Shown here: in pieces, positions 39,000 through 53,518 of the stretch
Numbering within the stretch: the stretch's first letter is position 1
Layout of the letters: each line of letters starts with the position of its first letter
Assembly (NCBI GenBank): GCA_004298435.1
Contig: SCSF01000087.1
Span: 1 to 57,934 of the forward strand
Reading direction: 5' to 3'
Source: Beijerinckiaceae bacterium
GTDB lineage: Bacteria; Pseudomonadota; Alphaproteobacteria; Rhizobiales; Beijerinckiaceae
DNA length: 57,934 nucleotides
Position numbers and translations under genes: made by a program
The notes under the pieces: model-generated
Seen by the model: only the letters and a program-made list of their open reading frames with translations
Databases searched by the model: none
What the model was told of the DNA's origin: nothing

Positions 39000-40240
39000 T
39001 CAGAATGTCATCTTTACGCCGCCAAAGACTTCGAGCGGAGGAGCCAGTGTAACCGCACGCGGATCATTCGAGGAGAACAGGCCAGGGATCGAAGCACCGC
39101 TGACCTGGTTCGTCGTTGAGTCCGTCTCGTAAAGCGTGCCATAGGTCGCGCCACGGTAATTCAGCGCGTTGTTCAGCACGCCGAAGACCTGAAGGTTCTT
39201 GTTGACTTGATAAGAGGTGCGCAGATTGACCGCCGCAAAGCCGGAGACTTTCGGCAGCGCGTTGATTTCATCACCGAAGTAGTACTGACTCGAACGGTAG
39301 ACGAGATCCGCTCCCACTTTCCACTTCGCAGAACTTCATAATCGAATCCGATCTTGAACTTGTGGCGTGGAATGCCCGGCAGATTGTCTCCTGGCTCAAC
39401 CTGAATGTTGCCGTCAGCGTCGGCGAACGGGTTGTTCGGCGACGAGAGTTGCACCGGCGAAAGGAAGGTTGCCTGGATGTAGGAGTAATTGGCGTAAACA
39501 TTCAAGCGGTGGGTGTGATAGACCGCGCCGATATCGACGCCTTGCCGCAGCGTGTCACCAGCATTCGTGAAATAGCCGAAGCCGGTCACGGTGCTCGGGA
39601 CGTTGTAGATGTCGTCCTGATTCTGGGTCCGATAGAAGCTGGCGCTCCAGGTGATCTGTCCGGGGAGGGGCCACCAACCTTATTGACTCTCTTGAAACCC
39701 GCTTCGACGGTCCGCGCGATGACCTGCTTCAGCGGCGGGTCGGCGACAAGGAAGTTGTCGATCATGCAGGGATGGTCAGGGCTGGCGCAACCGAGTTCGA
39801 GCGGTGTCGGCGCGCGATTGGCCTCCGAATAGCTGGCATAGGCCGCGATGTCCGGCGTGATCTTGAATGTTGCACCCACCACCGGATTGATCCGGCCGAA
39901 GGTGTTATTTGCATTCAGGTCGGGATCGGTGCCTGTCTGATCCTGCAAAGTGATTTGCGCATAATTGAAGCGCGCGCCGGCATGAATGCTCAGCCTGTTG
40001 GTGATGTCGAAATTATCGAGGACATAAAGACTGATGTATGTGTTCTGAGCACCGACGCTGGTCGGCGAAACATCATAGCCTGGCTCGTTGATTAATTCCG
40101 AGCTTCAGGGAACGACGAAATTATCCTGTAATGTCGATAAGACGCTGCTGCCGGTGAAATGCGTCCACCCATGGTCGATGCTGACGCCGCCGGCGAACTT
40201 TCTCAGTCTCCCTCCACAGGGTTGAACTGATAAAAACGCA
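39000..40240 (-). pseudogene. TonB-dependent receptor remnant (5'-truncated, frameshifted, one nonsense codon)
   Basis: The C-terminal beta-barrel of a TonB-dependent outer-membrane receptor can be followed only by changing frame. The end (FGGVKMTF at 39000) joins an upstream part (HKFKIGFDYEV) through a one-base shift near 39331. A second shift lies near 39670 (between KRVNKVG and LPGQITWSASFYRTQ). A TGA at 40105-40107 interrupts FVVP-SSELINEPGYD. Another shift lies near 40215. The plug domain and signal peptide are absent; sequence stops 10 bp from the cysteine desulfurase gene. Such receptors import siderophores or similar compounds. It is decayed and cannot make a receptor. Confidence 0.88.
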
Positions 40241-40249
40241 AAATCGACG

Positions 40250-41368
40250 TCAGGCAAACACGCGCTGCAATCTCGCAGCGACTTCGTCGATTTCAGTCAT
40301 TGTGGTGGAGCGCCCTAAACTGAAGCGGATCGCGCCCAGCCCGATCTTTGGCGCCACGCCCATAGCGTCAAGCACCGGGGACAATGTGATCTGCCCAGCA
40401 TGACAGGCCGACCCGGTAGAGGCAGCGACCTCCGGCATCCGGGCGAGAATGTCGGCTCCGATCTCGCCGACAAAAGAGACATTGAGGGTGTTCGGCAAGC
40501 GGTGATCCGGATGGCCGTTCAGCGCCACTCGATTACCTAAATCTGCTTGGAGGCGATCCCACAAGCGATCGCGAAGGTTCCGGATGTCGGGTGCTCCAAC
40601 CCAGTCCTCGGCAATGGCGCACGCGCGGCCAAGGGCAGTCGCAAGCAGGGCGCTCTCGGTCCCCGCACGTCGGCCGTCCTCGTGCCCAGCCCCATGAATC
40701 AGAGGTTCAATCTTCATCCCGCGGCGCACGTAGAGCGCACCAACACCTTTTGGCGCGTACAGCTTGTGGCCGGCGATCGAGAGAAGATCAACCCCGAGCG
40801 TGTCAACCTTGGTAGCAATCTTTCCGAGCGACTGGGCGGCGTCCGTGTGAAAGCGGACGCCATTCTCTTTGGCGATCTGGCTAATCTCTTCGATGGGTTG
40901 AATCGTACCGGTCTCATTATTGGCGTGCATGACGCTGATCAGAATCGTGCTCGGCCGGATTGCTCGCCGCACAGCGCCCGGATCGACCCTACCCGTGCTG
41001 TCGACGGGCAGGTATGTGACCTCAGCCCCTAATCGCTCGAGGAAGGCGAGCGGCTTGAGGATTGCAGGATGCTCGGTGACCTGCGTGATGATGTGTCCGC
41101 CGGGCTCCCGAAGGACGAAGTAAGTCCCCACAAGCGCCAGGTTGTTGGCTTCGCTTCCACCACTCGTAAATACGATCTCGTCGGGAGCCGCGCCCAGCAA
41201 CGCTGCGACCTCGGCTCGCGCATTGTCGAGCGCTCTCTTGGCGGGGCGCGCAGCCCAATGGTCACTCGACGGGTTACCGAATGCATCGTCGATAAGAGGG
41301 CGCATGGCGGCGGTGACGGCACGGTCGATGGGCGTGCTGGCGTTGTAATCGAGATAGATGTTCGGCAT
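40250..41368 (-). CDS. Cysteine desulfurase, NifS/IscS class V aminotransferase family
   Basis: About 372 residues. PLP lysine in IAGHKLYAPKGVG, N-terminal IYLDYNASTPIDRAV, and the catalytic cysteine loop TGSACHAGQ near the C-terminus are present. It removes sulfur (or selenium) from cysteine (selenocysteine) to give persulfide for Fe-S clusters, thiolation or selenium supply. The start is unclear: ATG 41368 fits homologues, while ATG 41392 and GTG 41398 overlap the end of gyrB. It is not in an isc or suf cluster, so its partner pathway is open. A role in selenium delivery to SelD is possible but unsupported by position. Confidence 0.9.
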   Translation of the reverse strand: MPNIYLDYNASTPIDRAVTAAMRPLIDDAFGNPSSDHWAARPAKRALDNARAEVAALLGAAPDEIVFTSGGSEANNLALVGTYFVLREPGGHIITQVTEHPAILKPLAFLERLGAEVTYLPVDSTGRVDPGAVRRAIRPSTILISVMHANNETGTIQPIEEISQIAKENGVRFHTDAAQSLGKIATKVDTLGVDLLSIAGHKLYAPKGVGALYVRRGMKIEPLIHGAGHEDGRRAGTESALLATALGRACAIAEDWVGAPDIRNLRDRLWDRLQADLGNRVALNGHPDHRLPNTLNVSFVGEIGADILARMPEVAASTGSACHAGQITLSPVLDAMGVAPKIGLGAIRFSLGRSTTMTEIDEVAARLQRVFA

Positions 41369-41394
41369 GTATGAAAACTTCTGAAAAGCCATCC

Positions 41395-46883
<5,489 letters not shown>

Positions 46884-46936
46884 AGAACATCCCTCCTTGC
46901 GGCACACCGGCTCCGAAGCAGCTCGGGTGCGGCATC

Positions 46937-46987
46937 AGAGCGGGATGCGAAAAAGTGGATCCCGGTTTTTCGCTTAGATCCCGCTCT
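46937..46987. repeat. Rhizobiales-type palindromic repeat A upstream of clpB
   Basis: AGAGCGGGAT (46937-46946) and ATCCCGCTCT (46978-46987) enclose an inner inverted pair GCGAAAAA and TTTTTCGC. The inner text GCGAAAAAGTGGATCCCGG is a widespread repeat type in Rhizobiales. Confidence 0.75.
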
Positions 46988-46999
46988 AATATTGAACCC

Positions 47000-47049
47000 G
47001 ATCACGCTACATGCGTTCAGGGCGATTCCAACCTGAACGCATCGTGATC
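47000..47049. repeat. Rhizobiales-type palindromic repeat B upstream of clpB
   Basis: GATCACG...ATGCGTTCAGG pairs with CCTGAACGCAT-CGTGATC around a 10-nt loop, forming a long imperfect hairpin 12 bp from repeat A. The two look like halves of one composite element. Confidence 0.75.
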
Positions 47050-47260
47050 TTACGAGGCCCCATTTCCAACGTCCTCCACCGTTCGCCAGTCATGCGAGGT
47101 CAAGTCAAGGGAGGATGAGGGTGCGGCAGCCTTTATATGTTCATGTAAGGAGGTTGCGCCGAAATGTTAGCTGCCCGGCAAGGAAACTAATAAGGAAAAG
47201 GACACTGTACGGCCGCGCAACTCAGCGTTGGCGCGGCCGTCACGGAAATGGAACCGGGAA

Positions 47261-48274
47261 TCAATCGCCGACGGGATCTGTGGACGGCGCGGCTTCGGGC
47301 GCTCCATCGCTCATTTCGGCCTTGCTACGACGCCGGCGGCGCGGGCGCAGATGGAAGCCGGTCCCCTCGTTTTCCACGTCCTCGCGATCGAGCATCTCGG
47401 CGACGACTGGCTGCTCGTCGGACAGATGCGCCTCCGGCTGCATACGCACCGGCGCTGTGATGAAGGCGGGCAAGCCCTTGTTGCCGCCAATGGTGTCGAC
47501 GTTGCCGCGCGGTTCGGCGCGCTCATAACGCGGGCCATTGTCCCGGTTGCTGTCGCGCGGGCCATTCTCGCGCGGGCCGTTGTCTCTGCCGCCCGGATCG
47601 CGGGAGGACTGGTCGCGGGAGGAATTGTCACGACGGTAATCGCGGCCGCCGCGGCCGCCGCGCGATTCGCCATCGCGGGACTGCGAGCCCTGCCGATCAC
47701 TTGTCGGCCTGTCGCCTCTGTCCTGATAATTGCGATCCTGATAGCCGCGATTTTGATAACCGCGCTCCTGGAAGTTGTTGCGTTCCTGCCGCGGACCGCG
47801 CTCCTGGCGCTCGTACTGCGGCCGTTCTGCGCCGCCATTGTTGTAGCCGCCTTCGCGGTCGGGATAGGCGGGCTGTCCGTTGGATCCCGGTGCGTAGGCG
47901 GGGGGTGCGGCGCGCTCGATCGGCGATGCAAACCGATCCATCCCGCCGCTGAAATCCTCTTCATCCTCGAAATCTTCCGCCTCGGCTTCATTCGCCGGGC
48001 GCTGGCTGCCTTGCGCGGCCTGCTGCGCCGACTGGGCCGCGGCGATCAGGCGGAAATAATGTTCGGCATGCTGGAGGAAGCTCTCCGCCATTACCGGGTC
48101 GCCGGAGGATTGCGCATCGCGCGCGAGCTGAAGATATTTTTCGCCGATATGATGGGCGGTGCCGCGTATTTTAACGTCCGGGCCGTTCGACTCATAGCTG
48201 CGGGATAGTGGATTGGGGCCTTTGCGATTGCTGGGGTTACGGCCGCGCATACGCTTGTTTTGATTTGGTCTCAT
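47261..48274 (-). CDS. DUF4167 domain protein (Rhizobiales-specific, RNA-binding-like)
   Basis: 337 residues. The conserved DUF4167 region is N-terminal (MRPNQNKRMRGRNPSNRKGP to about residue 80, with GTAHHIGEKYLQLARDAQSS). The middle is a long disordered segment of Arg/Asp/Gly/Gln repeats (NYQDRGDRP, GGRDNGPRENGPRD), and the end is basic (RPRRRRRSKAEM). Composition suggests an RNA-binding or ribonucleoprotein role, but no function is established. In relatives it often follows prfA-prmC; those genes are not here. Family assignment is strong. Confidence 0.88.
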   Translation of the reverse strand: MRPNQNKRMRGRNPSNRKGPNPLSRSYESNGPDVKIRGTAHHIGEKYLQLARDAQSSGDPVMAESFLQHAEHYFRLIAAAQSAQQAAQGSQRPANEAEAEDFEDEEDFSGGMDRFASPIERAAPPAYAPGSNGQPAYPDREGGYNNGGAERPQYERQERGPRQERNNFQERGYQNRGYQDRNYQDRGDRPTSDRQGSQSRDGESRGGRGGRDYRRDNSSRDQSSRDPGGRDNGPRENGPRDSNRDNGPRYERAEPRGNVDTIGGNKGLPAFITAPVRMQPEAHLSDEQPVVAEMLDREDVENEGTGFHLRPRRRRRSKAEMSDGAPEAAPSTDPVGD

Positions 48275-48388
48275 CGATGTTCCTTGCGTGGCATCGTGTC
48301 CGCGACTCCTGGCAATGCCAAGCCGGTAAGTGCCAAGTCGCTAAGTGCAGAACCCTTCATAGCGAAAGGAGAGCTAGCGTCAGTTCCC

Positions 48389-48427
48389 GCTGACAAATCT
48401 CCAGCTGATCAATCTCCAGCTGACAAA
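48389..48427. repeat. Short tandem repeat, 15-bp unit, 2.6 copies
   Basis: GCTGACAAATCTCCA, GCTGATCAATCTCCA and GCTGACAAA follow each other without gaps. Confidence 0.8.
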
Positions 48428-48482
48428 GAATAGCTCACGGCAGAACCGTGGCGCGACTGTCGACCCTGATTTCAAAAGGGTC

Positions 48483-48752
48483 TCAGACTTTGGGGGCAAT
48501 CACCTCGATCGTGCTGACGTCATGGCGTGCGGGCGGAAGTTGCATCGTCCCTTGCAGATCGCCCTTACCTCGCAGGGCATAGTCCTCAGGGCTGAATAAC
48601 CTCAACGCTCCCGCATTGCTCTTTCAGCAGCGAAAGGTAATCTTTAAGCCCGGAAGGTAGTCGGTTTCGTCACTGACGCCAAGGGCTTTTCCAAAATAAT
48701 TCGGTTCCATTGCTCCGCTGTGGCAGATTTGCAACCTCAAATCAGCCGGCAT
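48483..48752 (-). other. Small reading frame interrupted by one TGA (pseudogene or candidate selenoprotein)
   Basis: From the ATG at 48750-48752, or the ATG at 48708-48710, the frame stays open to the TGA at 48483-48485 except for one TGA at 48624-48626. The composition is unlike the shadow frames around it: DETDYLPGLKITFRC before the TGA, then KSNAGALRLFSPEDYALRGK and HDVSTIEVIAPKV to the end. No family is recognised. The simplest reading is a gene broken by a CGA-to-TGA change. Because this genome inserts selenocysteine, C-U at this site must be considered. A hairpin follows (GCTGAA with TTCAGC outside, CAATGC with GCGTTG inside), but its loop is only 11 nt after the TGA. Confidence 0.45.
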
Positions 48753-48943
48753 GAAAGTCTGTAAACCCTTGTTTATAGTTGTTCATCGTGCATCTTTCAG
48801 GCTGTTCCAGATAATGACGATCCCGCTCCGCGGATGCAGCATCGGCTGTCCGCGGCCATTAACACAAGAACTCTGGCGTCCGGCTGTCCGTTCCCAGCGG
48901 ATGATTCAGGCTGCCGGGGGCTTTCGCTCGCTCTCTTTCGCTT

Positions 48944-49819
48944 TCAGAACCCGCTGAACCGAACTGGCACGCGGATCGAGACGCGGCCGTTCGGCGGCGG
49001 TGGCAGGCGTCCAATCCGGCGGGGTATCGACAAAACTGCGCGATCAACCGCAGCCGAACCCGAGCTTCGAACGATATGGGGGGACACAATGCGGCCGTTG
49101 GCCTCGACCGTAAACATGAGAGTCGCCGAGCCGCTTCCACTGGAGACGGAATGTGCCGCGGCAGACACGCGCGCCTGAACACCTCTCTGCCAAGCGGCGA
49201 TCGACTGGCCTGAAGCGCCAGCGCGCGGCGCACCTGCGCGCCGGCTGGCCCGGCTAGCGGCAGCCGCTCTGGCGCGCTCGGCACGCTCCTTCCTCAACTC
49301 CTTCTGCTCTTCAGCGCGCTTCTTGCGCAGTTCCACCTGCTTCTTGCGCTTGCGTTCCTGTTCAACGCGCTTTTGCAGATCGATCTGCTTTTGCTCCTGC
49401 ACTTTGTCAGGCATGGGCTTCGGCGGCGGCGGAGGAGGCAAAGTGACCGGCGATTCCTCCGTTTGCAGAATTTTCGGAATTGGCAGCGTGACCGGCGGCG
49501 GCGCCGTCATCACCGCGGGCGTTTCGGGCACCGATTGCATCGGCGGCTCGGGCGGCGGGGGCGGCGGCTCGACTTTGGGCGGCGCGGCCACAGGCTTTGG
49601 CGCGGGGGGCGAGACCTGCGGCGGCGCGGTTTCGATCGGCGCAAGGTCAATGAACATCGCATTTGTCGGCTGGCCCGCCGGCACCCCGATGCTACGCCGC
49701 ATGATGATATAAGCGCCGATCGCAAGATGGATCGCTATGACGATGATGAGTGCGACGACCCAACGCGAAAGCCCCTTGGCTTCGCGCTGCGGCAGGATCG
49801 TTTCGGTGTAAAGACTCAT
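48944..49819 (-). CDS. tonB: TonB energy-transducing protein
   Basis: 291 residues. One membrane helix near residues 21-41 (VVALIIVIAIHLAIGAYIIM), a Pro-rich periplasmic linker (PPPPPPEPP, PPPPPPKP), a highly charged Lys/Arg/Glu segment, and the C-terminal TonB domain (ARVSAAAHSV...ATLMFTVEANGRIV...RIGRLPPPPNGRVSIRVPVR). It transmits proton-motive force to outer-membrane receptors. Order exbB-exbD-tonB with 17-19 bp gaps marks one operon. The nearby receptor gene at 39000 is decayed, so its clients lie elsewhere. Confidence 0.93.
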   Translation of the reverse strand: MSLYTETILPQREAKGLSRWVVALIIVIAIHLAIGAYIIMRRSIGVPAGQPTNAMFIDLAPIETAPPQVSPPAPKPVAAPPKVEPPPPPPEPPMQSVPETPAVMTAPPPVTLPIPKILQTEESPVTLPPPPPPKPMPDKVQEQKQIDLQKRVEQERKRKKQVELRKKRAEEQKELRKERAERARAAAASRASRRAGAPRAGASGQSIAAWQRGVQARVSAAAHSVSSGSGSATLMFTVEANGRIVSPHIVRSSGSAAVDRAVLSIPRRIGRLPPPPNGRVSIRVPVRFSGF

Positions 49820-49838
49820 CAGAGAAACTTCGATCAGG

Positions 49839-50336
49839 TTACGGCTGTGCGGGCGTGCCGGGATTTGCCGGGGCAGGATTGGCGCTCGGCTGTCCGGCGT
49901 CCGGCGCGGCGGAAGCCTGCCCGGAGTCGAGTCCCACCAGCGCGATTTTGAGATAGCCGGCCTGCCGCAGCAGATTCATCAGCGTCATCACAGAGCCATA
50001 AGGCACGCGCTTGTCACCGCGCAGGAATATCCGCTGTTGCTTGTTGCCGCCGGTCGCTGCATCGAGCGCCGCGCCCAGATCGTCGCGCGCAACCGTCTTT
50101 TCGCCAAGCGCCAGCGAGAGATCCGGCTTGATGGTGACGAACAACGGCTTGTCCGGACGCGGGACCGGCTTCGCCGTCGATGTCGGCAGATCGACATTGA
50201 CATCGACTGTCGAGAGAGGAGCCGCCACCATGAAGATGATGAGCAGCACCAGAATGACGTCGATGAAAGGCGTGACATTGATCTCGTGCGCCTCGTCGAG
50301 ATCGCCGTCGCTGCTGCTGGCGAGCTTGATGGCCAT
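49839..50336 (-). CDS. exbD: ExbD, TonB-system motor subunit
   Basis: 165 residues. The membrane helix contains the essential Asp (INVTPFIDVILVLLIIFMVA), followed by a periplasmic domain (VDLPTSTAKPVPRPDKPLFV). The C-terminus has an added Pro/Ala-rich tail (about 145-165). It forms the proton channel with ExbB. 17 bp follow exbB. Confidence 0.95.
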   Translation of the reverse strand: MAIKLASSSDGDLDEAHEINVTPFIDVILVLLIIFMVAAPLSTVDVNVDLPTSTAKPVPRPDKPLFVTIKPDLSLALGEKTVARDDLGAALDAATGGNKQQRIFLRGDKRVPYGSVMTLMNLLRQAGYLKIALVGLDSGQASAAPDAGQPSANPAPANPGTPAQP

Positions 50337-50353
50337 CGGCTTGCTCCCGGGCC

Positions 50354-51472
50354 TTATTCAGCCGATTGCCGCATGCCGACGACGCGCCAGTTGGCCTCGT
50401 CTTCGGTTGCTTCTCTTTCGGCGCGGTCGAGGTCGCGCGAGATATGGCGCAAGATTTCCGCGGCAGCATCGCCGAGCATGGCGCGGTAGGATGTGATGCT
50501 GCGCGCGAACACATTGTAGATCATCACCGCAGGGATAGCGGCGACAAGGCCCATAGCGGTTGCCAGCAGGGCCTCGGCGATGCCCGGTGCGACCACGGCG
50601 AGACTGGTCGTGTGGGTCTTCGAAATGCCGATGAAGCTGTTCATAATGCCCCAGACCGTGCCGAACAGGCCGACGAAGGGGGCGGTCGCGCCAATCGTCG
50701 CCAGTACGCCGGTGGTGCGGCTCATCTGACGGCCGGCGCGCGCTTCGATGCGGGCGATCAGCGCGGCTGTGCGCTCCTTGATGCCTTCCGTTGACAGATA
50801 GGCGGACCGCTCGAGTTCGCCCGCGCCGGCGGCGACCATTTGCGCGACGGCGCCTTTGGCGCCGGTGAAGCTCGCTTGCACCGCCGCAAGCGTGTCCTCG
50901 CTGGCGAGGATCGCCAGTTGCTTGCGGGTGCGCCGCCGCGCCGTGAAAAGTTCGAGGCTTTTGGCGAACCAGACCGTCCAGGTCACGACCGACGCGAAGG
51001 CAAGGCCGACCATCATCGCTTTCACGACAATATCAGCCGACATGAACATGCCCCATGGCGAAAGTTCATGCGGCAGCAGGCGCGCCGGCACTGAGGGAGC
51101 ATTCTCGTTTGGAGAAGCTGCCGGGGCAGGTGCAGCGGGAGCAATGGCTTCGGACGCAGCAGCCGGCTGGTTTGCAGCCGGATGATCGGCAGCCGCTGCG
51201 GCCGGGGCGGGCGTAGCGGCAGGCAATGCAGGCGCTGCCGCGGCTGTTGCAGGAGCTGGCGAAGCCGCTGCGGCTGGAGCTTTTATCGCCGTCGATGGCG
51301 CTGCGGGGATGGGCGCGGCCTTGGCTGGCGCCGCAACCTTCGCTGCATCCTCGGCATGACTTTCAAGCGGAAGGAGACATGATCCCGCAACGGCCAGTCC
51401 GATCAGACCAAGCGCGGCAGCGAGCGCGCGGCCTGCTTGCCGATGGTCAGAAAAACATCTGTTCGCGATCAT
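50354..51472 (-). CDS. exbB: ExbB, TonB-system motor subunit with long Ala/Pro-rich N-terminus
   Basis: 372 residues. A signal-like segment ([21 protein letters not shown]) is followed by a low-complexity Ala/Pro region to about residue 130, then the three-helix MotA/TolQ/ExbB domain ([60 protein letters not shown]). The long N-terminus is common in alphaproteobacterial ExbB. First gene of the operon; its promoter should lie in 51473-51790. Confidence 0.94.
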   Translation of the reverse strand: MIANRCFSDHRQAGRALAAALGLIGLAVAGSCLLPLESHAEDAAKVAAPAKAAPIPAAPSTAIKAPAAAASPAPATAAAAPALPAATPAPAAAAADHPAANQPAAASEAIAPAAPAPAASPNENAPSVPARLLPHELSPWGMFMSADIVVKAMMVGLAFASVVTWTVWFAKSLELFTARRRTRKQLAILASEDTLAAVQASFTGAKGAVAQMVAAGAGELERSAYLSTEGIKERTAALIARIEARAGRQMSRTTGVLATIGATAPFVGLFGTVWGIMNSFIGISKTHTTSLAVVAPGIAEALLATAMGLVAAIPAVMIYNVFARSITSYRAMLGDAAAEILRHISRDLDRAEREATEDEANWRVVGMRQSAE

Positions 51473-51790
51473 GGTGACAATCCTCGATACGCTCTCGATA
51501 CGCTTATTGTCTCGACTTTATCGTCCTGCGCTGTTCTGCCCGCAGGATTTTTTGACATCTCTTATAGAGATGCTGCAACCAGCATGATCGTGTCGTTTTG
51601 TCGCAAAACAATGACATGAATGCCGCTGCGCCTGAATGTGCAGGCTCACTCATTTCTATAGCGGGAAAGTAATCGCGCGTCTTTGAGAATCGAAGAGATT
51701 CATTGCAGTGTAATCGAGTCGGGAACTTTTCCAAATGATGCTGGAAAACTTCATCGCAATACGCTGCGGAAATGTTCTCTTTTGGGTTTC
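51473..51790. other. Region upstream of exbB
   Basis: About 320 bp, AT-richer than its surroundings, between the exbB start and the 3' end of the universal stress protein gene. A short inverted repeat (CATCTCTTATAGAGATG, 51556-51572) may be an operator, possibly iron-responsive given the exbB-exbD-tonB operon, but it does not match a Fur or Irr site that I can name. Confidence 0.45.
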
Positions 51791-52624
51791 TCAATGCGCC
51801 ATAAACACCGGCAGAGTTGCTTCTGCGAGAATCTGGCTCGTCGGACCGCCAAAAATGAACTGGCGCACGCGGCTTTGCGTATAGCCGCCTTTTATGAGCA
51901 TGTCGGCATTGACGCTTTGCGCCGTTTCAAGCACGGCGAAGCCCGGTCCCTTGCTTGTATCATTGGTTGGTATGACCCGCGCTGGCACGCCATGGCGTCG
52001 GAGGCTCGTCACTAACTGCGCTTCGTCAGGCCCCGCGAGCTTTGTGCCTGGCACCATCATCACCGGCACATCCTGCGCAGCGAGAAGCAGTGGCATAGCG
52101 AAAGCAACGCTGCGTGCCGACTCGGGGCTTGCGTTCCAGGCGATGGCGATACAGTCGCCAAGTTTTCCTGTTTCCTGCGGCGGCGCAATCAGAAGCGGGC
52201 GGCCGCTTTCGAACATCGCCGCCTCGAGCGTCGCCTTGCGCGGCTGATGAAAGCCGGCTGCCGGACGGCCGACAACGAGCACATCGAAGATGCGGCCATA
52301 TTCGCCGATGCCTTCGTCGGTGATGAGCGTATCGCCGCGCCAGCTACAGTGAGGCTTGCCTGTGTCGTCCTGCGTCCGCGCAATCGCATTGCTTTGCACG
52401 AAGCCCGAAAAAATTTCGTATGCCTCATTGAGAAGTTCATGCCGCGCCTGATCGTCAACAATCATTCCGCCAAGGGAAAAGTCGGCAGCAGTGATTTGCG
52501 CAAAATCCGGGCCGAGCGCGACACCTTCCATATAGCTGCCGAAGCGTTCGGCAAGGCGCAGCGCCGTCGTCAGCACCGATCCAATCGCCGCATGGTCCTC
52601 GACGGGGATAAGAATGGATTTCAT
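51791..52624 (-). CDS. Universal stress protein (tandem UspA-like domains)
   Basis: 277 residues from the ATG at 52622-52624 (AGGAGGA 6 nt upstream). Two UspA-like halves: the first starts MKSILIPVEDHAAIGSVLTT, the second near residue 150 (CIAIAWNASPESARSVAFAM). The end GGYTQSRVRQFIFGGPTSQI is the G-x-S/x-R ATP-loop pattern, so nucleotide binding is possible. Role in general stress; no specific partner. Divergent from the ECF sigma gene. Confidence 0.9.
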   Translation of the reverse strand: MKSILIPVEDHAAIGSVLTTALRLAERFGSYMEGVALGPDFAQITAADFSLGGMIVDDQARHELLNEAYEIFSGFVQSNAIARTQDDTGKPHCSWRGDTLITDEGIGEYGRIFDVLVVGRPAAGFHQPRKATLEAAMFESGRPLLIAPPQETGKLGDCIAIAWNASPESARSVAFAMPLLLAAQDVPVMMVPGTKLAGPDEAQLVTSLRRHGVPARVIPTNDTSKGPGFAVLETAQSVNADMLIKGGYTQSRVRQFIFGGPTSQILAEATLPVFMAH

Positions 52625-52769
52625 CAGGCGTCCTCCTCGTGCGGCGCGCGAACCGGCAGCCATTTTCCCTGGAAATCCTATCATGTCTGGCTTTAATCCG
52701 CGACGTTTCTTCGTAAAATCTGCGATCTTTCGGCATCATGTCCAATGACGTGCTATCCTCGGAGGCCGT

Positions 52770-52799
52770 GGGAACCTTTTGGCCGGGTGTCCATCCAAC
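52770..52799 (+). promoter_or_regulatory. Putative ECF-sigma promoter upstream of the sigma gene
   Basis: GGGAACCTTT (52770-52779), with ATCCAAC at 52793-52799, 17 nt after the GGAAC core. The same elements at the same spacing occur at 53519-53548. This suggests autoregulation of the sigma factor. Confidence 0.6.
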
Positions 52800-52823
52800 G
52801 GATGGAAACAGGGGATAGCTTCC

Positions 52824-53513
52824 ATGTCTTTGACGCAGAGCCGGCAGGCCGAGGCCCAATCGTTAACGGATCAAGAACTCGTTGATCTGGCGCGCAAGCG
52901 CAACGAAGCCGCGGTGCGCGCCATTACGCAGCGTTACAATCGCCGTCTGTTTCGCATTGCGCGGAGCATCCTGCGCAATGATGCGGAGGCAGAAGATGTC
53001 GTTCAGGAAACCTACGTCCGCGCCTTCACCGGCCTCGATACTTTCCGCGGCGACGCCGCTTTCGGAACATGGATAACACGCATCGCCCTGAACGAAGCGC
53101 TGGGGCGCTTGCGGCGGCGGCGCCCGACGGTGGACTGGGAGGCCTATGGCGCCAACCGACCTCAGGCAGAGATCATTCATTTTCCAGCCTCGGCGGCAGG
53201 CGGCGATCCGGAGCGGGCCATGGCGCAAAGTGAGATCCGTGCGGTGCTGGAACAGGCGATTGACGGGCTTCCTGATGCGTACCGCGTCGTATTCGTTGCG
53301 CGCATCGTTGAAGGCATGAGCGTCAAGGACACCGCCGATCTTTTCGGCTTGCAGCCCGAAACGGTGAAGACAAGGCTGCACCGCGCGCGCCGGCTGCTGC
53401 GGGCGGAACTCGACAAGCAGTTCGGCCCAGCGCTCACCGTCAGCTTTCCATTCGGCGGCCAGCGCTGCGCACGGATGACGGAAGCTGTGGTGCGGCGCAT
53501 CTGCCGCGATTGA
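52824..53513 (+). CDS. ECF-family RNA polymerase sigma factor
   Basis: 229 residues from the ATG at 52824. Sigma region 2 (YNRRLFRIARSILRNDAEAE, DVVQETYVRAFTGLDTFRG, FGTWITRIALNEALGRLRRR) and region 4 (LPDAYRVVFVARIVEGMSVK, GLQPETVKTRLHRARRLLRA) are clear. No anti-sigma gene is adjacent. The next genes are DUF4142 and a cupredoxin, both with exported products, so an envelope or oxidative-stress regulon is likely. A matching promoter motif lies before this gene and before the DUF4142 gene. Confidence 0.93.
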   Translation: MSLTQSRQAEAQSLTDQELVDLARKRNEAAVRAITQRYNRRLFRIARSILRNDAEAEDVVQETYVRAFTGLDTFRGDAAFGTWITRIALNEALGRLRRRRPTVDWEAYGANRPQAEIIHFPASAAGGDPERAMAQSEIRAVLEQAIDGLPDAYRVVFVARIVEGMSVKDTADLFGLQPETVKTRLHRARRLLRAELDKQFGPALTVSFPFGGQRCARMTEAVVRRICRD

Positions 53514-53518
53514 TTTGC

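Larger units (their letters stand above)
46884..47260. other. Intergenic region upstream of clpB
   Basis: About 380 bp between clpB and the DUF4167 gene's 3' end. It contains two adjacent palindromic repeats (46937-46987 and 47000-47049). The clpB promoter should lie here; I could not identify an RpoH-type site with confidence. Confidence 0.45.
48275..48943. other. Gene-poor region between DUF4167 and tonB
   Basis: About 670 bp. It holds a short 15-bp tandem repeat (48389-48427) and a TGA-interrupted reading frame on the minus strand (48483-48752), listed separately. Plus-strand frames around 48751-49178 overlap the tonB gene end and look spurious. Confidence 0.5.

Noticed and set aside
40105-40107. 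In-frame TGA in the TonB receptor remnant as another selenocysteine site
   Set aside because: The gene also has several frameshifts and lacks its 5' half. The position does not correspond to a Cys in the family as I recall it, and no hairpin at suitable distance was seen. A plain nonsense mutation is the better explanation.
47228-48208. Plus-strand hydrophobic 326-residue frame opposite DUF4167
   Set aside because: It is the complement of the Arg/Asp/Gly-rich repeats and mimics membrane segments; the DUF4167 N-terminus on the minus strand is diagnostic.
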